This document shows positions 50,820 to 59,300 of a stretch of 64,000 nucleotides of DNA, one piece after another (position 1 is the first letter of the stretch; each line of letters starts with the position of its first letter). The stretch is taken from the NCBI RefSeq assembly GCF_040222955.1, contig NZ_JAVKCA010000007.1, positions 310,001 through 374,000 of the forward strand, given 5' to 3'. The translations under genes were made by a program, and so were the position numbers. Under the pieces are notes generated by a model that saw only the letters and a list, made by a program, of their open reading frames with translations, made no database searches and was not told where the DNA came from. The DNA is from Marinoscillum sp040222955 (lineage in GTDB: Bacteria > Bacteroidota > Bacteroidia > Cytophagales > Cyclobacteriaceae).

Positions 50820-51980
50820 ATGGTCAAGCAGTTTTTGGTACCGATCTTTTTACTTTTCTTCCTTTCATGTGAAACAAAGTCTCAGGAGACCCTTCAGATT
50901 CTGTCCGGTGCCAGCCAGCTGGACCAGTACCTGCCGCAGCTTGCGGGTAAAAAAATCGGACTTTTTGCCAATCATACCTCACTGGTAGGCCAAACACACC
51001 TTGCCGATACGTTGCTGGCGCTGGGTGTCCAGATCAGTACAGCTTTTAGTCCGGAGCATGGTTTTTTGGGCAACAAACCGGATGGTGAAAAAATCGAAGG
51101 TGAGCACACCGATCGCTTCAAACTAATCTCACTTTACGGTGCACATCGCAAGCCAACCAAAGAACAGGTAGCATCATTGGATCTGCTGCTCATTGATATC
51201 CAGGATGTGGGGGCCAGGTTTTATACCTATGCCAGCACCATGACCTACCTGATGGAGGCCTGTGCCCGTCAAAATATTCCGGTGCTTATCCTGGACAGGC
51301 CCAATCCCAATGGGAGCTACGTCGATGGTCCCGTTCTGGATACCGCTTTTGCTTCTTTCGTTGGAGCCCATCCAATCCCAATCGTCCATGGCCTTACACT
51401 GGGTGAGTTGGCTGGTATGATCAACGGAGAAGGCTGGCTGGGCAACGGGATCACATGCGACCTGAGGGTCATTCCGGTAGCCAATTGGGACCATAGCATG
51501 CCTTATAGCCTTCCCATAAGACCCTCTCCCAACCTGCCCAATGACCTGGCCGTGGCACTTTATCCTTCCCTGGCCCTGTTTGAAGGTACGGTGGTCTCCG
51601 TGGGGAGAGGCACCGATCATCCGTTTCAGATGATTGGACATCCACACTACAGTGACTCCAGTTTTTCTTTTACGCCCGCTCCAAATGAGGGCTCCAGGTA
51701 CCCTCCGCTAGAAGGTGAAGAATGCTATGGCCATAACCTGACAGATGAAAAGACCACCTACGAGTTTACCTTGAAGTACCTGATTGAATTTTATCAAAAC
51801 CTAAACGGAAAAACGGAAAAGCCTTTTTTTAATGACTACTTCAAAAAACTCGCAGGGACCAGCACGCTTCAAATGCAAATAGAATCAGGCTGGACTGAGC
51901 AGGAGATAAAGGCCAGCTGGGAAGAGGAGCTGGTGGCTTACAAGCAACTCAGAAAAAGATATCTCCTGTATGCTGAATGA
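50820..51980 (+). CDS. DUF1343 (NamZ-like) exo-beta-N-acetylmuramidase lipoprotein
   Basis: A 386-residue protein. Start MVKQFLVPIFLLFFLSCETKSQ, lipoprotein signal with Cys17. Family markers: GLFANHTSLVGQTHLADTL, AFSPEHGFLG, LISLYGAHRKPT, LIDIQDVGARFYTYASTMTYLMEAC, ILDRPNPNGSYVDGPVLD, FVGAHPIPIVHGLTLGELAGMING and YPSLALFEGTVVSVGRGTDHPFQMIG. NamZ enzymes remove terminal N-acetylmuramic acid from peptidoglycan fragments. The ATG at 50820 puts the lipobox at the right distance; the earlier ATG at 50793 does not. Confidence 0.9.
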   Translation: MVKQFLVPIFLLFFLSCETKSQETLQILSGASQLDQYLPQLAGKKIGLFANHTSLVGQTHLADTLLALGVQISTAFSPEHGFLGNKPDGEKIEGEHTDRFKLISLYGAHRKPTKEQVASLDLLLIDIQDVGARFYTYASTMTYLMEACARQNIPVLILDRPNPNGSYVDGPVLDTAFASFVGAHPIPIVHGLTLGELAGMINGEGWLGNGITCDLRVIPVANWDHSMPYSLPIRPSPNLPNDLAVALYPSLALFEGTVVSVGRGTDHPFQMIGHPHYSDSSFSFTPAPNEGSRYPPLEGEECYGHNLTDEKTTYEFTLKYLIEFYQNLNGKTEKPFFNDYFKKLAGTSTLQMQIESGWTEQEIKASWEEELVAYKQLRKRYLLYAE

Positions 51981-51983
51981 AAC

Positions 51984-52607
51984 CTAGTGATAGCGGGTCC
52001 AGTTTTTGGCTTGAATGGCGGCTCCATGATTTTCAATCAAATCCACCCAATATTTATCTGCCTCCACACTCCGGGCAATAGATGAGGCCTCTTCAGAAGC
52101 CTGGAGTGACTCTTCAGGCCGGTCTTCCAGATAGAGCATCCAGCTATACTTGTCCCAGGTGATGAAATCTGTGTCCCGCTCCACACTGTACTTTAAGTTG
52201 AGGATAAAATAGCGCTCACTTCTATCCATACCAAACCTAAAAACGACTGTTAATAAAACCGCCAATAATGCCGTGTAATGCGTAACAACTAACCGCTGTT
52301 TCTTGCTGCTCACGAGGTATAGCATCCATAAAATAGCCAAACCAGCCAGCAGGAGTACGTAATCATGGATCGGGAAAAACTTGATCACACAAAGTAAAGC
52401 GGCCAGCGATAGTATGCTCGTCAGTCTGCTGGTCAGCCTCTTTGGCACATTCTCCCCGCCCCGGATAGCCCCCAGCAGCGATAACAAAAGGCACCCCAGG
52501 CCCAAAAGCATGAGGACAGCATTGTGAGGTATATGGAAGAATTTTAAAGCAAATCCTACGGAAAAAATCAAAATACCAGGCAACTCTAGTCTTCTCAAAG
52601 TCATCAT
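51984..52607 (-). CDS. Membrane protein with GldL-like motif and C-terminal soluble domain
   Basis: A 207-residue protein with five hydrophobic helices (residues ~10-130) and a soluble tail of ~60 residues (ERDTDFITWDKYSWMLYLEDRPEESLQASEEA). The first helix hairpin reads FALKFFHIPHNAVLMLLGLG, a pattern like FK-x-x-HxPGAxxLLxxG in GldL; a variant, VIKFFPIHDYVLLLAGL, follows in the second pair. The C-terminal segment has the look of a single TPR-like helix pair. The start overlaps the previous gene (ATGA). No homologue of known function was recognised. Confidence 0.6.
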   Translation of the reverse strand: MMTLRRLELPGILIFSVGFALKFFHIPHNAVLMLLGLGCLLLSLLGAIRGGENVPKRLTSRLTSILSLAALLCVIKFFPIHDYVLLLAGLAILWMLYLVSSKKQRLVVTHYTALLAVLLTVVFRFGMDRSERYFILNLKYSVERDTDFITWDKYSWMLYLEDRPEESLQASEEASSIARSVEADKYWVDLIENHGAAIQAKNWTRYH

Positions 52608-53215
52608 GGCTGGTCAGTGGAAGCTTTGTACATTCTAAAGAAAAGGAAAGGCAGGAACCCAAAACCAAACACAAAAAAGCTCAGCCCCAGAATCACTCCT
52701 GCACCCATCAGGTGGGTCAATTTCATCCATAAAGCCACCATGAAAAGGACAAGGGAGAGCACACCAAAAATCCATTTGAGCCTTTCTGAGAGCACCTGAA
52801 CAGCTAATTGCTTATATCGAATCACGATAAGCATAGGGAGAAATACGAATAACATTCCACACATGCCCACGGACAGCAAACCTGATGCCCCAGATAAATG
52901 CAGCAGTTTGAAGAAAGTCCCTGCCGTTAGTGACAGTGCAAAAACAAACCCCGAAATGTAGGTAAATCGCTTCATGTTCATGATTTTGTTATAGTTAAGT
53001 AAAAAGACAGTTTCTCTTTGAATCTCTCCATACCCATTCGGAGAGGTCTGATTGAATGCACGCCCATAAGCCTCCTCAAATGATACTCCCCGGCCCATTT
53101 CTATTTCCACCAGGCAACACATGTGATCTATCAGATCATCGCGCAACTCCACACTTTTCACATGGGCCTTTCTGATTTCCTCTGCGATAAAATCTACTTG
53201 CTCCTCACTGATCAT
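52604..53215 (-). CDS. Membrane protein with N-terminal soluble domain, in padR operon
   Basis: A 203-residue protein. Residues 1-75 are soluble and resemble the DUF-type domain that sits before membrane helices in padR-linked proteins: VDFIAEEIRKAHVKSVELRDDLIDHMCCLVEIEMGRGVSFEEAYGRA. Four helices follow, with GFVFALSLTAGTFFKLLHLSGASGLLSVGM and VALWMKLTHLMGAGVILGLS as two related FxKLxHLxGAxxxLxxG hairpins. Start and stop both overlap the neighbouring genes by four bases, so the three-gene unit is tightly coupled. Function unknown; the N-terminal domain is similar to those that precede the membrane part of PadR-controlled permeases. Confidence 0.65.
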   Translation of the reverse strand: MISEEQVDFIAEEIRKAHVKSVELRDDLIDHMCCLVEIEMGRGVSFEEAYGRAFNQTSPNGYGEIQRETVFLLNYNKIMNMKRFTYISGFVFALSLTAGTFFKLLHLSGASGLLSVGMCGMLFVFLPMLIVIRYKQLAVQVLSERLKWIFGVLSLVLFMVALWMKLTHLMGAGVILGLSFFVFGFGFLPFLFFRMYKASTDQP

Positions 53216-53559
53216 GGCACTAATCCCGGGTTAAACTCATTGAAAATCACTTTCTGAATGGTCAAAATAAAATCCTTCATCTCAGCCATTAAAACATCCT
53301 TCTCCTTCTTCCCTTTGGTAGTGAGGTAATAGTATTTGCGTACGCGCTTGCCGATGCGCTGCTCCTCATACCCCAGAATTCCATCTTTGAGAAGCTTATG
53401 AAGTGCCGGATAAAGGGAGCCATCCTTGAGGAGGATTTTACCATCTGTAAGTGCCTTCACATGTTGAGAAATCTCATATCCGTACATCCGGTCATTTTCC
53501 TCGAGCAACTTCAGTACCATCACCCCTATTGTCCCTTTTAGCAATTCCTTTGAATACAT
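53212..53559 (-). CDS. PadR family regulator, first gene of a membrane-protein operon
   Basis: A 115-residue winged-helix protein: MYSKELLKGTIGVMVLKLLEENDRMYGYEISQHVKALTDGKILLKDGSLYPALHKLLKDGILGYEEQ, followed by RKYYYLTTKGKK (wing) and a C-terminal helix for dimer formation. The ATG at 53559 matches the family start; frames upstream overlap the fmt gene. The palindrome at 53576-53590, 17 bases upstream, is a likely operator, so it probably represses the operon and possibly the divergent fmt gene. Confidence 0.9.
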   Translation of the reverse strand: MYSKELLKGTIGVMVLKLLEENDRMYGYEISQHVKALTDGKILLKDGSLYPALHKLLKDGILGYEEQRIGKRVRKYYYLTTKGKKEKDVLMAEMKDFILTIQKVIFNEFNPGLVP

Positions 53560-53575
53560 AGGGTTAATATACATA

Positions 53576-53590
53576 GATATATGATATATC
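53576..53590. promoter_or_regulatory. Palindrome between padR and fmt, likely PadR operator
   Basis: GATATAT-G-ATATATC is a perfect 7-base inverted repeat around one base. It is 17 bases before the padR start and 35 bases before the fmt -7 element. Confidence 0.6.
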
Positions 53591-53624
53591 AAAATATGAT
53601 TTATTAGAAATTTATTGAATCCAC

Positions 53625-53632
53625 TAGCTTTG
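53625..53632 (+). promoter_or_regulatory. fmt -7 promoter element
   Basis: TAGCTTTG matches TAnnTTTG exactly. The fmt ATG at 53638 is 5 bases away, so the mRNA would be leaderless or nearly so. Confidence 0.65.
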
Positions 53633-53637
53633 TCGTG

Positions 53638-54576
53638 ATGAAGGATAAGTTGAGAATTGTGTTTATGGGTACGCCTGAGTTTGCCGTACCTGGCCTGAAA
53701 AGACTCGTAGAAGAAGGTTTTGACGTAGTAGCTGTGGTCACGGCACCTGACAAACCCCAGGGAAGGGGTAAAAAACTGGGCACTTCTCCTGTTAAAGATT
53801 ATGCAGTCAGTCAGGACATTCCCCTGCTCCAACCTACCAACCTGAAAGATCCCGCTTTTCAGGAGGAATTGAAGAGCTACCGGGCAGATGCACATATAGT
53901 CATCGCCTTCCGCATGCTTCCTGAAACCGTATGGAATATGCCTCCGCTGGGGTCTTACAACTTACATGCATCACTCCTCCCCGATTATCGCGGTGCGGCA
54001 CCCATCAACTGGGCCATCATCAATGGGGAGACAGAAACCGGAGTGACCACCTTCAAGCTACAGCACGAAATAGATACCGGAAACATCCTTTTTCAGGTAA
54101 AGGAACCTATTCACCCAAACGACAATGTAGGCTCCCTTTATGAGCGCCTGATGAATATTGGCGCTGAGCTGGTCGTGAAAACAGGGCGGGCACTTGAAAC
54201 AGGTGATTACCAGTTGAAGCCACAAGAGACACCTGAAGCAACCAAACACGCGCCCAAAATTTTCAGGGAAGATTGCGAAATAGATTGGGACAAACCATCA
54301 AAGGAGGTTCGAGACTTCATTCGTGGCCTTAGCCCATATCCTGCGGCATGGACCACCCTGGATGGTCTCACTTTCAAAATCTATGGCGCTGAGCTATCGC
54401 CGAGAGCATATCAGTCTCCTCCGGGCACCTTTGAATCAGACGGAAAGTTATATCTGGACGTGGTTACTGCGAAGGATACCCTTACGCTTACTGAGGTTCA
54501 GCTTCAGGGGAAAAAACGAATGAGCGTGGGAGAATTTCTGAGAGGATATCACTGGACCACCCCTTTGTCCAGCTAA
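53638..54576 (+). CDS. fmt: Methionyl-tRNA formyltransferase
   Basis: A 312-residue enzyme. The N-terminal transferase domain has RIVFMGTPEFAVPGL and APDKPQGRG, then NLHASLLPDYRGAAPINWAIINGETETGVTTFKL with the Asn-His-Asp active site and the SLLP formyl-tetrahydrofolate loop. The C-terminal domain (from ~205) begins ATKHAPKIFREDCEIDWDKPS and binds the tRNA acceptor. It adds formyl to Met on initiator tRNA. The GTG three bases upstream could also start; the ATG is preferred. Confidence 0.95.
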   Translation: MKDKLRIVFMGTPEFAVPGLKRLVEEGFDVVAVVTAPDKPQGRGKKLGTSPVKDYAVSQDIPLLQPTNLKDPAFQEELKSYRADAHIVIAFRMLPETVWNMPPLGSYNLHASLLPDYRGAAPINWAIINGETETGVTTFKLQHEIDTGNILFQVKEPIHPNDNVGSLYERLMNIGAELVVKTGRALETGDYQLKPQETPEATKHAPKIFREDCEIDWDKPSKEVRDFIRGLSPYPAAWTTLDGLTFKIYGAELSPRAYQSPPGTFESDGKLYLDVVTAKDTLTLTEVQLQGKKRMSVGEFLRGYHWTTPLSS

Positions 54577-54672
54577 TCTCAACGAGCTATTCCAACAAAC
54601 CGTCGATAAGAAGTGTGGTTATCGCCGTGTTTACTTTTCTTTGAACCTGAGTCACTCATTATAAAGTTATTT

Positions 54673-55173
54673 ATGATCATTTCCATGATAGCCGCTATGG
54701 GCACCAACCGGGCAATAGGGAAAGACAACGACATCCCCTGGCACCTGCCGGATGATTTTCAGTATTTCAAACAAACTACCGCAGGTCATCATGTGATCAT
54801 GGGCAGAAGAAATTTCGAATCCCTTCCTCCCAGGTTTCGTCCCCTACCCAACAGACCAAATGTGGTAATTACGCGCAAAGACTTTTTTGATGCGGAAGGC
54901 GCGCAAGTAGTCAATAGCCTGGAAGCAGCTTTGCAAATAGCGCGTGAAAACCACGAGCCGGAGGCATTTATCATTGGAGGCGGCCAAATCTATCAGATGG
55001 GTCTGGCGATAGCGGATAAAATCTACCTTACGGAGATCGATGGTGCGTTTGACGGGGATACTTTTTTTCCTGGATTTGACCATGACCTCTGGAAAGAAAC
55101 GTCCAGGTCACATCATCCGGCAGATGAAAAGCACAAGTTTGCTTTCGATTTTGTAATTTATGAGAAAAAGTAA
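54673..55173 (+). CDS. folA: Dihydrofolate reductase
   Basis: A 166-residue enzyme with the standard pattern: MIISMIAAMGTNRAIGKDNDIPWHLPDDFQYFK (Met20-loop and active-site Asp), HHVIMGRRNFESLP, RPNVVITR, FIIGGGQIYQMGL (NADPH glycine loop) and a C-terminal beta hairpin with FDFVIYEKK. It reduces dihydrofolate using NADPH and supplies tetrahydrofolate for thymidylate and formyl-Met synthesis, fitting its place behind fmt. The in-frame codon at 54613 lacks support; the ATG at 54673 gives the family start. Confidence 0.95.
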   Translation: MIISMIAAMGTNRAIGKDNDIPWHLPDDFQYFKQTTAGHHVIMGRRNFESLPPRFRPLPNRPNVVITRKDFFDAEGAQVVNSLEAALQIARENHEPEAFIIGGGQIYQMGLAIADKIYLTEIDGAFDGDTFFPGFDHDLWKETSRSHHPADEKHKFAFDFVIYEKK

Positions 55174-55177
55174 CATT

Positions 55178-55558
55178 ATGGACGCTCACAAAAGACTTCT
55201 CGCCATCCTTCATATCGTATATGGAACTATCCACATACTCATCTTTGCATTTATCAGCCTGTTGGCCAATACCCTTCTGCCCTTCATTCTGGCAGAGATA
55301 GGTGACAACAGCGAAGAAACGATGCTTCTGGTAAATGGCATAATGCTGTTAATCAGGAGTGTAATGTTCGTGCTATTTGTGATCGTACCCCTACCATCGA
55401 TCATCGGCGGTATTGCACAACTCAACAATAAGCAATGGGGACTGACTACCATGATGGTTTCAGGGTGTCTCTCACTTTTCAATATCCCCATTGGGACAGC
55501 CCTGGGAATATATACCATCTGGGTGTACCTGGAAAACAAAAAGACTAAACCGGAATGA
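55178..55558 (+). CDS. Small four-helix membrane protein, unknown function
   Basis: A 126-residue protein with four hydrophobic helices: LLAILHIVYGTIHILIFAFISLLAN, LLVNGIMLLIRSVMFVLFVIVPLPSIIGGIA, MMVSGCLSLFNIPIGTALGIYTIWVYL. The central linker AEIGDNSEETMLLVNG is acidic. It starts 5 bases after folA and its stop overlaps the SDR start by 4 bases, so it belongs to the fmt-folA-SDR transcription unit. The pattern NIPIGTALGIYTIWVYLE also ends many small Bacteroidota membrane proteins. Confidence 0.65.
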   Translation: MDAHKRLLAILHIVYGTIHILIFAFISLLANTLLPFILAEIGDNSEETMLLVNGIMLLIRSVMFVLFVIVPLPSIIGGIAQLNNKQWGLTTMMVSGCLSLFNIPIGTALGIYTIWVYLENKKTKPE

Positions 55559-56352
55559 CCAAAATAAAAGGCAAGGTAATCATGATCACAGGAGCTTCCT
55601 CTGGTATAGGTGAGGCTGTGGCCTATCAAATGGCCGAGATGGGCGCCAGGCTGATTCTTTCTGCGCGAAGAAAAGAAGAGCTCGAGCGGGTAAAATCCGC
55701 ATGTAGTCACCCCGAAAATATCCGCATTTTACCATTGGACCTGGCAGATGCTTTCGCCATCTCTCAAAAGGCAAAAGAGGCAGAATCATTTTTTGAACGG
55801 GTGGATATTCTGGTCAACTGTGGGGGGATCAGTCAGCGAGATAAAGTCATCAACACCAAAATGGAAGTAGACCGCCAAATCATGGAGGTTAATTATTTTG
55901 GAACCATTGCCCTCACAAAAGCGCTGCTGCCAGGAATGGTCAAAAGAAAATCAGGCCATCAGGTGATCATCACCTCTGCGGTTGGGATCGTCAGCACCCC
56001 ATTCCGATCGTCGTATGCTGCCTCGAAGCACGCATTACACGGTTTTTACGATGCCTTAAGAGCAGAGCACTATGCAGACGGGCTCAAAGTGAGCATCATT
56101 TTACCTGGCTATGTAAAAACCAAAATCAGCTTCAATGCGTTGATGGGGGACGGTAGCAAACAAGACAAAATGGACGATGCCCAGGACAATGGACTCACAC
56201 CCGAGGAATGTGCTGCTAAGATCATTAAAGCCGTTGAGCAGGACAAAGAAGAAGTTTATATTGGAGGGTTCCGGGAGGTCACAGGGATCTACCTCAAACG
56301 CTTTCTGCCTGGCCTCTTTTCCAAAATAATAAGAAAAACTGCTGTCACTTAA
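55555..56352 (+). CDS. Short-chain dehydrogenase/reductase (SDR)
   Basis: A 265-residue SDR. Cofactor motif TGASSGIGEAVAYQMAEMGARLILSARRKEEL (TGxxxGIG), then NCGGISQRD, catalytic Ser in VIITSAVGIVS and YAASKHALHGFYDAL (Tyr-x-x-x-Lys). ARRKEE after beta2 suggests NADP+. The C-terminal membrane-like part (YLKRFLPGLFSKIIRK) resembles the DHRS7-type group. Substrate unknown. It overlaps the previous gene by four bases. Confidence 0.85.
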   Translation: MTKIKGKVIMITGASSGIGEAVAYQMAEMGARLILSARRKEELERVKSACSHPENIRILPLDLADAFAISQKAKEAESFFERVDILVNCGGISQRDKVINTKMEVDRQIMEVNYFGTIALTKALLPGMVKRKSGHQVIITSAVGIVSTPFRSSYAASKHALHGFYDALRAEHYADGLKVSIILPGYVKTKISFNALMGDGSKQDKMDDAQDNGLTPEECAAKIIKAVEQDKEEVYIGGFREVTGIYLKRFLPGLFSKIIRKTAVT

Positions 56353-56356
56353 TACT

Positions 56357-59300
56357 TTGATACGCCGCCCAACATACTGGTTAACACTCCTTCTCCTCCT
56401 GATTTCCACTCACGGTCAGGCCCAGGAGAACAATGTAATGCCGGGAGTACTGTATATCAAGATAAAGGCAAATGCATCGGCAGCAGAACCAGCAACAGAC
56501 CTGTTTCATTTTTCTCAAATGGAACACCTGAAATCCTATGCTCCGCTCAGAAAAAATGCAACCGGAGGACGGCAGCAACCCTCCATTTTGGATGGACTCT
56601 ACAAAGTAGAGGTGCAGGAGTCTACCAACATACCTGCACTGTGCGCTTCCCTTTCGGAATATGCCAATGTGGAATACGCTGAACCTGTCTTTCGCGAAAC
56701 CCTGCTTTATGTCCCCAATGACCCTGAATCCACCACGCCCAACCAGGAATATTTGAGTGTGATCAGAGCCTTTGAGGCCTGGGATGTGACCAAAGGATCA
56801 GCTGATATCGTCATCGGAATCTCAGACACCGGACTTAACCTGACTCATGATGACATCAAAAGTAAGCTCTACACCAATACCAGTGACCCCATCAATGGCC
56901 TGGATGATGATAACAATGGTTATGTGGATGATTTTCAGGGTTATGATTTCGCTGACAATGATAGCTTACCCAAATGTGATGATAGCTTTCACGGTAACCG
57001 TGTGGGAGGCCTTGCTGGTGCTGCCACTGATAATGGTTTTGGTATTGCCGGAGTAGGCTTCAATACCATGATCAGTGCTCTTAAGGTTTACAGCACAGAT
57101 TTAAAATTCATTAATTCAGGGTATGAGTCCATTCTATACGCCGCAGATAATGGCTATGATGTGATCAACCTCTCTTGGGGGGGACCTAACAGCTATAGTC
57201 AGGCCAATCAGGACATCATCACCTATGCGGCGGTGGAGAAAAATGTAGTAATTATAGCCGCTGCAGGCAATACCCCGGAGGACATTCGCTTCTACCCGGC
57301 TAGTTATGACCATGTACTTTCCGTAGCTGCCAGCAACCTGGATGACACCAAAGCTTCATTTTCTACCTACAATTATGATGTAGACCTGATAGCCCCGGGA
57401 AATACCATTTATTCCACAGACAGTGGCAATGGTTTTGCAAAAGACAATGGCACCTCGTATAGTGCCCCCATGGTGGCCGGTGCTGCAGCCCTTGTGAAGA
57501 GTGTTTTTCCAGACCTGAATGCCCTTCAGATCATGCAGCAACTCCGGGTCACCTCTGATGCGGTCTACACTATCGGCTCCAATCAAACTTATGAAGGTAA
57601 ACTGGGATATGGCCGGCTCAACGTCAACAGGGCTGTACGGGAGGATAGCGCCAAATCCATAAGACTCGAAGATGTATCCTATCACAATGGAAGCGGGAAT
57701 TACGCCTTTTTCGGGGATACCATAGCCCTCTCGTTCAACGTGAAAAATTACTTGTTCCCTGCGGATAGCGCCACACTTACATTTACTTCCGGGTCATCAT
57801 TTGTAGACATCATTCAGGAAACCATTCACCTGGGAGCAATGAATTCACTGCAATCAGACTCCATCCATGAAAAGATCTTTGTGGTCCATGAAGATACTCC
57901 CCCCGGCACGGACCTTGAAATCAAGGTAAGTTTGGCTGATGGGAGCTATACGGATTTTCAATACATTGAATTAACCACAGAGCCGGATCGACTCGACCTG
58001 AACAATGACAAATTCTCTATCACCCTAAGTGGAAATGGCGATCTCGGATTTATCTCGGATGGCTTTTACGATGGAGTGGGATTTCAGTGGGATGATCAAC
58101 TTATCTCCGCGAAAATGGGAGTTGCGGTATCTCTGGATAGAGATCACGTTTCAGATAACTACCCAGACAGCATCTATACCAACACCAAGGCCAATGATTT
58201 TGTGGCCATCAGCCCGATCAGGTTTGCTCACCAGACTACTCCAGACCTACATGCCACCAGCACCTTCAGAGATGACTCAGCCTCTGCCCCGCTTGAGATG
58301 GTTATGCAACAAAATACGCTAACGAATAAGGACGCTAATTTTCTGATTCAGGAGTATCGCCTCATCAACAATTCAACTGAAACAAGAGAGGGATTGGCCT
58401 GTAGTTTCTATCTGGACTGGGAGATATTTAATACCATGCAAAACCGATCTTTTTACAATCATGAATCCAAAACCCTCCTGACGTATAACCTGGACAGTTC
58501 TGTGGTGGTAGGACTTAGCACCTATTTCGATGGCTTTCCCTGGAGTCAATCGTTGGATCTGGATATTTACGATGGAAACGAGCAAGATGTGCAGATGCAT
58601 TTCACCGACAGTGTGAAATACGCCTTGGCCAGAGAGGTTCGTTTTGACAGTGCCGGATGGCTGGGGAATGGCAACAATGTCTCTGTGATGCTCACTCATG
58701 ATTCCATTGATCTCGCCCCCACCAGAAGCCGAAGAGTCACCTACATCATGGGGTTATCACACAGTTTTGATGGACTTGCTGCTGTGATGGATAGTGCCAG
58801 GCAAGCATACGATGCCTACCTGAAACAACCAGTGCTTTTGGAACGGTATGTGAGTTGCGAAGGAGCTTCGGTGTCTGTTGCCCCTTCATCCGGGGAAACG
58901 TTTCGTTTTTTCAGTGACCCACTCGGTGAAAACATAATCGGTGAGGGAGACACCCTGAAAACCGGCTCCATTACCAGTGACACTACTTTCTACGTTGCCA
59001 GCCTGGACTCAGGTTATGAAGGGAGCCTGCAGCGAATAGATATCTCTCTATTGGAACAGATCGCTGATTTTGAAATGTCCACCGACACACTCTTCCTTGA
59101 TAACCAGGTCAACTCTGTCACTTTTACAGATTTGAGCTTCGACCCTGCTTCCTGGTATTGGGATTTTGATAATGGAAGCCAGATTAATACCCAAAACCCT
59201 ACGGTCTACTTCAGAGACCCCGGTGTATACACCATCTCTCTCACTATTGAGACAAACTCTGGTTGTACTCAAACCATCACCAAAGAACTACTGGTAGCCA

